From Dechloromonas sp. H13 (lineage in GTDB: Bacteria; Pseudomonadota; Gammaproteobacteria; Burkholderiales; Rhodocyclaceae): a stretch of DNA of 64,000 nucleotides. Position 1 is the stretch's first letter; each line of letters begins with the position of its first letter. A model generated the notes under the pieces. It had not been told where the DNA came from and made no database searches. It saw nothing but the letters and a program-made list of their open reading frames with translations. Below, one piece after another: positions 36,325 to 44,799 of this stretch. Location: the NCBI RefSeq assembly GCF_009469615.1, contig NZ_SSXX01000001.1, positions 62,001 to 126,000 on the forward strand, written 5' to 3'. The position numbers and the translations under genes are program-made.

Positions 36325-36933
36325 ATGAAACTGCTCTTCGACCTTTTCCCCGTCATCCTGTTTTTCGTCACCTTCAAGGTTTCCGGCAACAATCCGGAAT
36401 CCGCCGCCCATCTGGTCGGCACGCTGCTCGGCAGCGCCGCGGTCGACGCCAAGCAGGCGCCCATCCTGCTGGCGACGATCGTCGTCATCCTCGCCACCAT
36501 CGCCCAGATCGCCTGGGTCCGTTTCCGCCACGGCAAGGTGGACAGGATGCTGTGGGTCAGCCTGGTGCTGGTCGTCGTCTTCGGCGGCATGACCCTCGTC
36601 TTCCAGGACGAGACCTTCATCAAGTGGAAGCCGACCATCCTCTACTGGGTGTTTGCCGGCAGCATGGCCTTCGCCGCGCTGGTGCTCAAAAAGAACCCGA
36701 TCAAGGCGATGCTCGGCGAGCAGCTGACGCTGCCCGAGCCGGTGTGGGGCAAGGTCAACCTCTCGTGGATCGCCTTCTTCCTGTTCATGGGCGCGCTCAA
36801 CCTGATCGTCGCCTTCAACTTCCCGACCGATACCTGGGTCAATTTCAAACTCTTCGGCGGCATGGGCTTGCTGCTCCTGTTCGTGCTCGGGCAGGGCCTC
36901 ATGTTGTCGAAATATGTCGAGGACAAACAGTAA
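36325..36933 (+). CDS. yciB: Inner-membrane septation protein A (YciB/IspZ)
   Basis: 202-residue integral membrane protein with about five helices ([86 protein letters not shown]). The family is linked to septation and envelope maintenance. Conserved FKVSGN near the N-terminus and [10 protein letters not shown] are present. It is followed immediately by yciI and bolA, the usual betaproteobacterial order. Confidence 0.92.
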   Translation: MKLLFDLFPVILFFVTFKVSGNNPESAAHLVGTLLGSAAVDAKQAPILLATIVVILATIAQIAWVRFRHGKVDRMLWVSLVLVVVFGGMTLVFQDETFIKWKPTILYWVFAGSMAFAALVLKKNPIKAMLGEQLTLPEPVWGKVNLSWIAFFLFMGALNLIVAFNFPTDTWVNFKLFGGMGLLLLFVLGQGLMLSKYVEDKQ

Positions 36934-37236
36934 ATGCTTTACGTCATCATCGGTGAAGATCGTCCCGGCACGCTCGATCAGCGCATGCTCGCCCGCCCCG
37001 CCCACGTCGAGCGCCTGCAGGCGCTGCAGGCCGACGGCCGCCTGATTCTGGCCGGCCCCTGCCCGGCGATCGACTCGCCCGACCCCGGCCCGGCTGGCTT
37101 CTCGGGCAGCGTCATCGTCGCCGAGTTCGCCTCGCTGGCCGCCGCCCGGGCCTGGGCCGATGCCGACCCCTACGTCGCCGCCGGCGTCTACGAAAAAGTG
37201 ACCATCAAGCCGTTCAAAAAGGTCCTGCCGGCGTGA
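36934..37236 (+). CDS. YciI family protein
   Basis: 100-residue ferredoxin-like-fold protein ([37 protein letters not shown]...GPCP). The conserved histidine in RPAHVERL and the [17 protein letters not shown] tail define the YciI family, whose activity is poorly known. It starts at the base after the yciB stop and its TGA overlaps the bolA GTG. Confidence 0.88.
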   Translation: MLYVIIGEDRPGTLDQRMLARPAHVERLQALQADGRLILAGPCPAIDSPDPGPAGFSGSVIVAEFASLAAARAWADADPYVAAGVYEKVTIKPFKKVLPA

Positions 37237-37499
37237 GCGCCGAAACCGCCGCCCTGCTGCGCGAACGCCTGGCGGCGCTGGCGCCGCAATCGCTCGCCAT
37301 CGAGGACGAATCGCACCTGCATGCCGGCCACGCCGGCGCCAAGGAAGGCGGCCATTACAAAATCACCATAGTCGCCGCCGCCTTCGCCGGTCAGAATACG
37401 GTCAAGCGCCACCGTCTCATCCACGCAGCGGTCGGCGACCTGATGCGCGGACGCATCCATGCCCTCAGCATCCGTGCATTTTCACCCGACGAAGTATAA
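37233..37499 (+). CDS. BolA family protein
   Basis: 88-residue BolA-type protein with the conserved ESHLHAGH...[13 protein letters not shown] and [17 protein letters not shown] block. BolA proteins bind monothiol glutaredoxins and [2Fe-2S] clusters and may bind DNA. GTG 37233 overlaps the yciI TGA. Its own TAA is part of a TATAAT hexamer that may drive the next gene. Confidence 0.9.
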   Translation: MSAETAALLRERLAALAPQSLAIEDESHLHAGHAGAKEGGHYKITIVAAAFAGQNTVKRHRLIHAAVGDLMRGRIHALSIRAFSPDEV

Positions 37500-37500
37500 T
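37495..37500 (+). promoter_or_regulatory. Candidate -10 for the parvulin gene, overlapping bolA stop
   Basis: TATAAT lies 35 bases before ATG 37536, leaving a normal leader with AAGGA as ribosome site. Confidence 0.45.
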
Positions 37501-37535
37501 CTTCACGTTTTTACCCCCCGAGTAAGGAAAACCTA

Positions 37536-38336
37536 ATGATCAAGCTCTCCCGTCTGGCCGCTCTGCTGGTCGCCAGCGCCATCGTTTCCGCCCCGGCCCT
37601 CGCCGCCGACAAGGGCAGCGCCGCCGGCACCGTGGCCACGGTCAACGGCCAGGCCATCTCGCAAAACACCTACAACGCCTTCGTCGCCGAGCAGAAGGCG
37701 CAGGGTGCGCCGGATTCCCCGGAACTGCAGAACGCCGTCAAGGAAGAACTGGTCCGTCGTGAACTGCTGACCCAGGAAGCCAAGAAGAAGGGCCTCGACA
37801 AGAAGCCGGAAATCCAGGGCCAGATGGAACTCGCCAAGCAGGCCGTGCTGATCCGCGCCTATCTTTCCGACTACGTGCGCGCTAACCCGGTCAGCGAAGA
37901 CAAGCTGAAGAAGGACTACGAAGCGATCAAGGCCAGCCTCGGCACCACCGAATACAAGGTCAGGCACATCCTGGTGGCGAGCGAGGACGAAGCCAAGGGC
38001 ATCATCGCCAAGCTCGAAAAGGGCGACAAGTTCGCCGACCTCGCCAAGCAGTCCAAGGATCCCGGTTCCAAGGACAACGGCGGCGAACTCGGCTGGAGCG
38101 CCCCCAACGCCTACGTCAAGCCGTTCTCCGAGGCGATGACCAAGCTGAAGAAGGGCGAATACACCAAGACGCCGGTCAAGACCGATTTCGGCTACCACGT
38201 CATCCAGCTCGACGACACCCGCCCGCTGACCCCGCCGCCCTACGAGCAGGTCAAGCCGCAACTGCAGCAGCGCGCCAGCCAGCAGCAGGTCGAGGCCCTG
38301 GTCAAGAAACTGCGCGAAGGCGCCAAGGTCAACTAA
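37536..38336 (+). CDS. Periplasmic peptidyl-prolyl cis-trans isomerase (parvulin, PpiC/SurA-like)
   Basis: 266-residue exported foldase. A signal peptide (LSRLAALLVASAIVSAPALA) is followed by a helical SurA-like N-terminal chaperone region and a parvulin domain with VRHILVASEDEAKGIIAKL, FADLAKQSKDPGSKDNGGELGW and KTDFGYHVIQLDD. The family assists outer-membrane protein folding. A strong terminator follows. Codon use is highly biased, suggesting high expression. Confidence 0.92.
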   Translation: MIKLSRLAALLVASAIVSAPALAADKGSAAGTVATVNGQAISQNTYNAFVAEQKAQGAPDSPELQNAVKEELVRRELLTQEAKKKGLDKKPEIQGQMELAKQAVLIRAYLSDYVRANPVSEDKLKKDYEAIKASLGTTEYKVRHILVASEDEAKGIIAKLEKGDKFADLAKQSKDPGSKDNGGELGWSAPNAYVKPFSEAMTKLKKGEYTKTPVKTDFGYHVIQLDDTRPLTPPPYEQVKPQLQQRASQQQVEALVKKLREGAKVN

Positions 38337-38356
38337 GCGACCTGCCCCGCCCCCTG

Positions 38357-38386
38357 AAATGCCCGCCCTCACCGGCGGGCATTTTT
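38357..38386 (+). terminator. Rho-independent terminator after the parvulin gene
   Basis: AAATGCCCGCC pairs with GGCGGGCATTT around a six-base loop, followed by T residues. Confidence 0.9.
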
Positions 38387-38437
38387 CATTTCCGGCCCCG
38401 GAACAGGCCGTGCGGTTTCCAGTTTCAATCTTTACAA

Positions 38438-38479
38438 CATTTTTACGGCGGCCTTGCCAGAATCTGCAGCATTTTTACG
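38438..38479. promoter_or_regulatory. Direct repeat upstream of the KdpD-like kinase
   Basis: CATTTTTACG occurs at 38438-38447 and 38470-38479, 32 bases apart (about three helical turns). The T-rich TTTTTAC form resembles sites of OmpR-type regulators such as KdpE, suggesting autoregulation by the downstream regulator. Confidence 0.4.
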
Positions 38480-38523
38480 ACCGGTAACCTAGTCTGGAAG
38501 CACTGAACCAGCGGACGCAATCC

Positions 38524-40059
38524 ATGCAAAGCGAAGGCAAACTGGCCATGCACAAGGCGGAACGTTTCGCCCCCTGGCAGCGCGGCCTGCTCACGGTGCT
38601 GGCCTGTACCGCGACGACGCTGCTGGCGACGCCGCTGCTCGGTCATCTCGACCTCGCCAATATCGTGATGCTCTTCCTGCTCACGGTACTGCTCATCGCC
38701 GTCAGCCTCGGGCGCGGCGCCGCCATCCTGGCGGCGGTGCTGAGCGTTCTCCTGTTCGACATCTTCTTCGTGCCGCCGCGCTTCTCGCTGGCGGTCAGCA
38801 ACATCCAGTACCTGGTGACCTTCGCCGTCATGCTGGCGACCGCCCTCGTCGTCGGCCAGCTGGCCGCCGGCCTCAAGCAGAAGGCGCACGAGGCGCAGGC
38901 CCGCGAGCGGAACACCCGGGCGCTCTACGATGTGGCCCGCCAGCTGGCCGGCACGATCGCCGTCGAGCAGGTGATCGACATCGCCCGCCAATACATCCGC
39001 ATGCAACTCGCAGCCGAGGCAACCGTGCTGCTGCCCGATACCGTCGGCGCCCTGACTCAGGCGGCGCCCGCCGACGGCTTCCGCTGCGAGCCGCACCTCG
39101 CCCGGGTGGCGCTCGACAGCGGGCAGCCGGTCCGCGACAACGAGATCGCCGGCAGCGGCTACGCCTCGCTCTACCTGCCGCTGCGCGCCTCGATGCGGGT
39201 GCGCGGCGTGCTGGCGGTTGCCTGCGCACCCGCTTCGCCCGACCTGTCGCCGGAAGACCTCGCCCTGCTCGAAGCCCTGGCGTCACTGGTCGCCATTGCC
39301 GTCGAACGCCTGCATTACGTCGATGTGGCGCAGGCCGCGCAGGTCGACATGGTTTCCGAACGGCTGCGCAGCTCCATCCTTTCCGCCCTCTCGCACGACC
39401 TGCGCACGCCGCTTACGGCGTTGGTCGGCCTCGCCGACTCGCTGTTCCTGATCCGCCCGACCCTGCCGCCGCCCGCCCTGGAAACGGCGCAGGCCATGCA
39501 CGAGCAGGCGGCCCGCCTGGCCGGCCTGGTCGGCAACCTGCTCGACATGGCCCGGCTGAACGCCGGCAACGTCACCCTGGGCCGCGAGTGGCAGCCGCTC
39601 GAGGAAGTCATCGGCGCCAGCATCAAGCTGCTCGGCAACGCGCTCGCCGGCCATCCGGTCCGTGTCGCCCTGCCCGCCGACCTGCCGCTCCTCGAGTTCG
39701 ACGCGGTGCTGCTCGAACGCGTGTTCTGCAACCTGCTGGAAAACGCCGCCAAGTACGCGCCGGCCGGCACGGACATCGAAATCACCGCCGCCCTGGGCAG
39801 CGACAGCGTCGAAATCCGGGTCGGCGATCACGGCCCGGGTTTCCCGGCCGGCAACCTGGATGCGCTGTTCGACATGTTCGCACGTGGCACCGGCGCCGCC
39901 GGCAAGCCGGGCAGCGGGCTCGGGCTGGCGATCTGCCGCGCCATCGTCGAAGCGCACGGCGGCACCATCGGCGCCGAAAACCGCCCGGCCGGCGGCGCCA
40001 GTGTCCGCTTCACCCTGCCGCGCGGCGTGCCGCCGGTGCTGGAGGAGGAAAAGGCATGA
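38524..40059 (+). CDS. Sensor histidine kinase, short KdpD-like
   Basis: 511-residue inner-membrane kinase. It begins almost directly with the DUF4118 four-helix membrane domain of KdpD (LANIVMLFLLTVLLIAVSLGRG, LSVLLFDIFFVPPRFSLAVSNIQYLVTFAVML), then a GAF-like domain (about 140-270), HisKA with SHDLRTPL and an HATPase with NLLENAAKYAP, GDHGPGFP and GSGLGLAI. The cytoplasmic KdpD and Usp-like N-terminal domains (about 350 residues) present in canonical KdpD are absent. It is coupled to kdpE by ATGA. Confidence 0.9.
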   Translation: MQSEGKLAMHKAERFAPWQRGLLTVLACTATTLLATPLLGHLDLANIVMLFLLTVLLIAVSLGRGAAILAAVLSVLLFDIFFVPPRFSLAVSNIQYLVTFAVMLATALVVGQLAAGLKQKAHEAQARERNTRALYDVARQLAGTIAVEQVIDIARQYIRMQLAAEATVLLPDTVGALTQAAPADGFRCEPHLARVALDSGQPVRDNEIAGSGYASLYLPLRASMRVRGVLAVACAPASPDLSPEDLALLEALASLVAIAVERLHYVDVAQAAQVDMVSERLRSSILSALSHDLRTPLTALVGLADSLFLIRPTLPPPALETAQAMHEQAARLAGLVGNLLDMARLNAGNVTLGREWQPLEEVIGASIKLLGNALAGHPVRVALPADLPLLEFDAVLLERVFCNLLENAAKYAPAGTDIEITAALGSDSVEIRVGDHGPGFPAGNLDALFDMFARGTGAAGKPGSGLGLAICRAIVEAHGGTIGAENRPAGGASVRFTLPRGVPPVLEEEKA

Positions 40060-40748
40060 ACGCGCCCGCCCCCAAGGTCCTGCTGATCGAGGATGAAAAG
40101 CCGATACGCCGTTTCGTCCGGGTCGCCGTCGAGGAGGAAGGTTGTCAGGTGATCGAGGCGGAAACCGTCGCCCGCGGCCTGATCGAGGCGGGGTCGCGCA
40201 AGCCGGACCTGCTGATCCTCGATCTCGGCCTGCCGGACGGCAACGGCATCGACCTGATCCGCGACCTGCGCGGCTGGTCTGACGTCCCAGTCCTCATTCT
40301 CTCGGCGCGTTCGCAGGAAAACGACAAGATCGATGCCCTCGACGCCGGTGCCGACGACTACCTGACCAAGCCCTTCAGCGTCGGCGAACTGCGCGCCCGC
40401 GTGCGCGCCCTGCTGCGCCGGCGCAGCCGCAGCGGCGAGGCGGTGACGCCGGTCGTCGAGTTCGGAACGGTCACGGTCGACCTCTCCCAGAGGCGGGTTT
40501 CCCGGGCCGGCGAGGCGGTGCACCTGACGCCCATCGAATACCGCCTGCTGGCCACCCTGCTCGGCCACCCCGGCAAGGTGCTGACCCAGCGCAACCTGCT
40601 GCGCGAAATCTGGGGTCCGTCCTACGTCGAGAGCAGCCACTACCTGCGCGTCTATGTCGGCCACCTGCGCCAGAAGCTCGAGGACGACCCGACCCAGCCC
40701 AAACACTTTCTGACCGAAACCGGGGTCGGCTACCGCTTCCAGCCCTGA
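40056..40748 (+). CDS. kdpE: Response regulator KdpE-like (OmpR family)
   Basis: 230-residue DNA-binding regulator. The receiver carries LLIEDEKPIRR, the phospho-acceptor in LLILDLGLPDG and the lysine in LTKPFSVGEL. The C-terminal winged helix has VHLTPIEYRLLATLLGHPGKVLTQRNLLREIWGPSYVESSHYLRVYVGHLRQKLE, the typical KdpE version. It overlaps the kinase stop and is followed ten bases later by kup, so its likely output is potassium uptake through Kup. Confidence 0.9.
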   Translation: MNAPAPKVLLIEDEKPIRRFVRVAVEEEGCQVIEAETVARGLIEAGSRKPDLLILDLGLPDGNGIDLIRDLRGWSDVPVLILSARSQENDKIDALDAGADDYLTKPFSVGELRARVRALLRRRSRSGEAVTPVVEFGTVTVDLSQRRVSRAGEAVHLTPIEYRLLATLLGHPGKVLTQRNLLREIWGPSYVESSHYLRVYVGHLRQKLEDDPTQPKHFLTETGVGYRFQP

Positions 40749-40758
40749 AGGAAACTCC

Positions 40759-42636
40759 ATGCAAACGCAAGACAACAAGCGTCTGGCGACGCTGACCCTG
40801 GCCGCGCTCGGCGTCGTCTATGGCGACATCGGCACCAGCCCGCTCTACGCCATCAAGGAGGTGTTCGGCGGCGCGCACCATCCGGTGCCGATCAACCCCG
40901 ACAACGTGCTGGGCATCCTGTCGCTGTTCTTCTGGTCGCTGATCGTCGTCGTCACGCTGAAATACGTGGCCTTCATCATGCGCGCCAACAACAAGGGCGA
41001 AGGCGGCATCATCGCCCTGATGACGCTGGCCCTGCACAACGGCGACCCGGCCTCGCGCCGGCAGCGCCTGCTGGTCGCCCTCGGCCTGTTCGGCGCCGCC
41101 CTGTTCTACGGCGACGGGGTGATCACGCCGGCGATCTCGGTGCTCTCCGCCGTCGAGGGGCTGGAACTGATCACGCCCGCCTTCAAGCCCTACATCCTGC
41201 CGATCACGCTCGGCATCCTGATCGGCCTCTTTCTCTTCCAGCGCCACGGTACGGCGCGCGTCGGCGCCCTGTTCGGGCCGATCATGCTGCTCTGGTTCGC
41301 CACCCTCGCCGTATTCGGCGCCTTCGCCATCGTCCGCCATCCGGCGGTGCTTGCTGCGGTCAACCCGCTGTACGGGGTCAATTTCCTGCTCGGCAATTCG
41401 GCGCTCGGCTTCTTCGCGCTGGGCGCCGTCGTCCTCTGCATCACCGGCGCTGAGGCGCTCTACGCCGACATGGGCCATTTCGGCGCGAAACCAATCCAGT
41501 ATGCCTGGCTGGGCTACGTGCTGCCGGCCCTGCTCATCAACTATTTCGGCCAGGGCGCGCTGCTGCTAGCCGACCCGGCCGCCATCGAAAATCCGTTCTA
41601 CCTGCTGGCGCCGGACTGGGCGCTCTACCCACTGGTCGTCCTCGCCACCGTCGCCACGGTCATCGCCTCGCAGGCCGTCATTTCCGGCGCCTTTTCGATC
41701 ACCCGGCAGGCCATCCAGCTCGGCTACACGCCACGCCTGGAAGTGCAGCACACCTCCGACGAGGAAATCGGCCAGATCTACCTGCCGGCGCTCAACTGGC
41801 TGCTGCTGGTCGCCATCATCGCCCTCGTCGTCGGCTTCGGCAGCTCGTCGAACCTGGCAGCTGCGTACGGCATCGCGGTCACCGGCACCATGCTGATCAC
41901 CAACCTCCTGGCCATCGCCGTCGCCGTGCGCCTGTGGCAATGGAGCCCGCTGCGCGCCGTGCTCGGGGCGCTGCCCTTCATCTGCATCGACCTCGGCTTC
42001 TTCCTCGCCAATTCGATCAAGATTCCCGACGGCGGCTGGTTCCCGCTCGCTTTCGGCCTGGCGGTCTTCATCCTGCTGACGACCTGGAAGCGCGGCCGCG
42101 AACTGCTGCACAGCCGGCTCGCCGCCGATGCGCTCGAACTCAGGCCCTTCATCGACAATGTCATGGCCGGCGGCGTCGGGCGCACGCCCGGCACCGCGAT
42201 CTTCATGACCCCGGCACCGGATGCCGTCCCGCACGCCCTGCTACACAGCCTCAAGCACTACAAGACGCTGCACGAGCAGGTGGTCATCCTCAGCGTCAGC
42301 GTCTTCGACGTGCCCTGCGTCCCGGATATCGACCGCGTCGAAGTGCATCGGCTGCCCGGCAATTTCGCGCAGGTCATCGTCCAGTACGGTTTCAAGGACG
42401 AACCCGACATCCCGGCGGCTCTCGCCCTGTGCGCCGACGCCGGGCTGCACATCGACATGATGGACGCCTCGTTCTTCCTCGGCCGCGAAACGCTGATCCC
42501 CAGGCTCGGCTCGGAAATGGCCTACTGGCGCGAACTGCTGTTCGTCGCCATGTTCCGCAACGCCGGCAGCGCCACCGCCTTCTTCCGGATTCCGTCGAAC
42601 CGCGTCGTCGAACTGGGGTCGCAGATCGTTCTGTGA
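40759..42636 (+). CDS. kup: Low-affinity potassium transporter Kup
   Basis: 625-residue K+/H+ symporter of the KUP/HAK/KT family with about twelve membrane helices. Signature segments are LAALGVVYGDIGTSPLYA, RANNKGEGGIIALM, ALFYGDGVITPAISVLSAVEGL, GAEALYADMGHFG and a cytoplasmic C-terminal domain (VSVFDVPCVPDIDRVEVHRL). No kdpFABC genes are present, so the KdpDE-like pair apparently serves Kup. A bipartite motif variant with CAAC lies in the gene. Confidence 0.94.
   Translation: MQTQDNKRLATLTLAALGVVYGDIGTSPLYAIKEVFGGAHHPVPINPDNVLGILSLFFWSLIVVVTLKYVAFIMRANNKGEGGIIALMTLALHNGDPASRRQRLLVALGLFGAALFYGDGVITPAISVLSAVEGLELITPAFKPYILPITLGILIGLFLFQRHGTARVGALFGPIMLLWFATLAVFGAFAIVRHPAVLAAVNPLYGVNFLLGNSALGFFALGAVVLCITGAEALYADMGHFGAKPIQYAWLGYVLPALLINYFGQGALLLADPAAIENPFYLLAPDWALYPLVVLATVATVIASQAVISGAFSITRQAIQLGYTPRLEVQHTSDEEIGQIYLPALNWLLLVAIIALVVGFGSSSNLAAAYGIAVTGTMLITNLLAIAVAVRLWQWSPLRAVLGALPFICIDLGFFLANSIKIPDGGWFPLAFGLAVFILLTTWKRGRELLHSRLAADALELRPFIDNVMAGGVGRTPGTAIFMTPAPDAVPHALLHSLKHYKTLHEQVVILSVSVFDVPCVPDIDRVEVHRLPGNFAQVIVQYGFKDEPDIPAALALCADAGLHIDMMDASFFLGRETLIPRLGSEMAYWRELLFVAMFRNAGSATAFFRIPSNRVVELGSQIVL
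41354..41385 (+). repeat. Bipartite motif variant (in kup)
   Basis: Core CTGCGGTCAAC at 41354-41364 (one mismatch), 15 bases, then AATTTC. Confidence 0.45.
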
Positions 42637-42643
42637 CGCTGCG

Positions 42644-43399
42644 TCACTCGACCCGGAAGGGCAGGAATTCCGTGTTGATGCGGTCGTAGGTACCGTTGCG
42701 CTTGATGTTCTCCAGCGCGACGTCGAGCACTTCCTTGAGCTCGGCGCGCTGCGGATTGATGGCGAACGAGGCGTTGCCGGCCAGTTCCGGCTGCTGCAGC
42801 ACGCTTGCGCTGAGGCCGAGCTGCTGGAACAGCGGATGCCGCCGCAGGCTGAGGCTGGTCATCAGCGGCACGATGGCCGCCTGGGCCACGCCGGCGGCCA
42901 GTTGTTCGATCATCTGCACTTCGTTCTGGGCGCCGATCACCTGCCAGCGCTGGGCTCGGGCGTAGGTTTCATGGGCCGAGCCGCGGAAGATCGAGACGCG
43001 CGCCGCGACGTCGCCGGGCTGGATGCCGGGGCGGGCGACCCACAGGGTCACCGAACGGTAGACCGGCTTCGTGAATACGACCTTGCGGCTGCGCTCCGGC
43101 GTGTTGAGCAGGCCGATGGCGGCGATGTCGAAGTACCCGGCCGCCACCCGGTCGATCAGCGAGTCGAGCCGGGTCGCCTCGAATTCGCAGCGGGCGCCGA
43201 TTTCGGTGCACAGGGCGCGGGCGATGGTGGTGGCGAATCCCGTCAGGTTGCCGTTGGCATCCCGGTAGCCGAGCGGCGGCGACTCTTCCAGCACCGCCAC
43301 GCGGAGCGCCGGCGCTTCTGCCCGCGCCGTACCGGCGAGCAGACAGCAGGCCAGGCTCAGGCTGAAAAGGAAGGCGCACCGGAAAGAAGCCATCGACAT
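42644..43399 (-). CDS. Periplasmic solute-binding protein (amino-acid type, SBP_bac_3)
   Basis: 251-residue exported protein. Signal peptide FRCAFLFSLSLACCLLAGTARA, then a two-lobed binding domain: LRVAVLEESPPLGYRDANGNLTGFATTIARALC, FDIAAIGLLNTPERSRKVVFTKPVY and the late GNASFAINPQRAELKEVLDVALENIKRNGTYDRI. No permease or ATPase is adjacent, so it may be an orphan sensor or receptor. Ligand is unknown. ATG 43393 is an alternative start. Confidence 0.85.
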   Translation of the reverse strand: MSMASFRCAFLFSLSLACCLLAGTARAEAPALRVAVLEESPPLGYRDANGNLTGFATTIARALCTEIGARCEFEATRLDSLIDRVAAGYFDIAAIGLLNTPERSRKVVFTKPVYRSVTLWVARPGIQPGDVAARVSIFRGSAHETYARAQRWQVIGAQNEVQMIEQLAAGVAQAAIVPLMTSLSLRRHPLFQQLGLSASVLQQPELAGNASFAINPQRAELKEVLDVALENIKRNGTYDRINTEFLPFRVE

Positions 43400-43572
43400 G
43401 GGCGATCACTGGGATGCAGCGGGAATCCACGTCCGGAAGGCGGCGGCGACGCGAAAGACCATTCCGGAGACAGGGCCAAGGCAGCATTCTATATCGCCAG
43501 CGCGGGGGATCGGCGCAAAACTTGATGCAGATTCACGCCAGAAGCTGGCCCCGGCAGCTAAATTGCGCCCTG

Positions 43573-44799
43573 ATGCGCCTTTTTCGCCTTGCCCTTTTCC
43601 TCTGCCTCGGCCAAGCGCTGCCGGCGCTCGCCGCGCTGCCGCTCCAGCCCTGGCTCGACACCGCCCTGCCGGGCGCGAGCATTCGCCTGCCGCCCGGCGT
43701 CTACGAGGGGCCGGCCGTCATTTCCAAGCCGCTGACGCTGGAAGGCGACGGCCAGGTCGTCATCGACGCCGGCGGCCACGGCACCGTCCTCACCGTCCGC
43801 GCCGACCGCGTCACGCTGCGCGGCCTGACCCTGCGCAACAGCGGCGACTCGCACGACCAGCTCGACGGCGGCTTGATGGCCGAGGGCAGTGCACTGCTGA
43901 TCGAGAACAACGTGATCGAGGATGTGCTGTTCGGCATTTCGCTGCACCGGACCAGCAACAGCGTCGTGCGCGGCAACCGCATCCGCTCGCGCCCGGTCGA
44001 TTCCGCCGACCGCGGCGACGGCCTGCGCCTGTGGTACAGCACGCACAACCGCATCGAGGACAACGACATCGCGCAGATCCGAGACGTGACGGTGACCAAC
44101 TCGCCGCGCAACCGCTTCACCGGCAACACCATCCGTGACAGCCGGCGCGCCTTCAACTTCCTTTTTGCCCATCGCAGCCTGGTCGACCGCAACCATCTCG
44201 AAATGAACTCGACCGGCATCATCGCCCTCAATTCCGACGGCCTGACCATCCGCAACAACCGCATCCTGCATGCGATGGACGCTTCCGGCGCCGGCATCGC
44301 GCTCAAGGAGACCTCGGCGGCGCTGGTCGAGAACAACGAGATCGTCCATTGCGCGCACGGCATCATGGCCGACTCGCCGATGAACCCCACCAACCGCATC
44401 GTCTTCATCGGCAACCTGGTTGCCCACAACATCACCGGCGTCTATTTCTATGGTGCCAAGGGCGGCCACATCGCCATCGCCAACACCTTCCGCAGCAACC
44501 TGTGGCCGGTCACCGTCATCGGCGACGGCGACCCGCTGAACGACACCTGGTGGGGCAACTACTGGGACGGCTACGAAGGCTTCGACGGCGACGGCGACGG
44601 TTTCGGCGACCGCCCCTACGACCTGCTGGCATACGCCGACCGCATCTGGATGGAAACGCCGGCCGCCCGCTTCTTCCGCAACTCGCCGGTGCTCGAACTA
44701 CTCGATTTTCTCGAACGGCTGGCGCCCTTTTCCGCCCCCGCCCTGATCCTGCGCGACACGGCGCCGCGCATGCGGCCGCCGATCACCCCCTACAACTGA
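43573..44799 (+). CDS. NosD-like periplasmic beta-helix protein
   Basis: 408-residue exported protein. After a signal peptide (FRLALFLCLGQALPALA) come repeated CASH/PbH1 turns such as RVTLRGLTLRNSGDS, ALLIENNVIEDVLFGISLH, NSPRNRFTGNTIRDSRRAFNFLFAH and GLTIRNNRILHA. The string WGNYWDGYEGFDGDGDGFGDRPYD is close to NosD, the copper-loading/maturation factor of nitrous oxide reductase, shortened here by a run limit. No nosZ, nosF or nosY is adjacent. The start is set at the signal peptide ATG 43573, without a clear ribosome site. It converges on cysB with overlapping ends. Confidence 0.8.
   Translation: MRLFRLALFLCLGQALPALAALPLQPWLDTALPGASIRLPPGVYEGPAVISKPLTLEGDGQVVIDAGGHGTVLTVRADRVTLRGLTLRNSGDSHDQLDGGLMAEGSALLIENNVIEDVLFGISLHRTSNSVVRGNRIRSRPVDSADRGDGLRLWYSTHNRIEDNDIAQIRDVTVTNSPRNRFTGNTIRDSRRAFNFLFAHRSLVDRNHLEMNSTGIIALNSDGLTIRNNRILHAMDASGAGIALKETSAALVENNEIVHCAHGIMADSPMNPTNRIVFIGNLVAHNITGVYFYGAKGGHIAIANTFRSNLWPVTVIGDGDPLNDTWWGNYWDGYEGFDGDGDGFGDRPYDLLAYADRIWMETPAARFFRNSPVLELLDFLERLAPFSAPALILRDTAPRMRPPITPYN
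44161..44192 (-). repeat. Bipartite motif copy (in nosD-like gene)
   Basis: Minus-strand core TTGCGGTCGAC (44182-44192), 15 bases, then AAAAAG. Confidence 0.5.

Noticed and set aside
42634..42652. GTGACGctgCGTCAC palindrome at the end of kup as a terminator
   Set aside because: A short stem without a T-run; it may be a chance palindrome or a weak structure between the converging genes.
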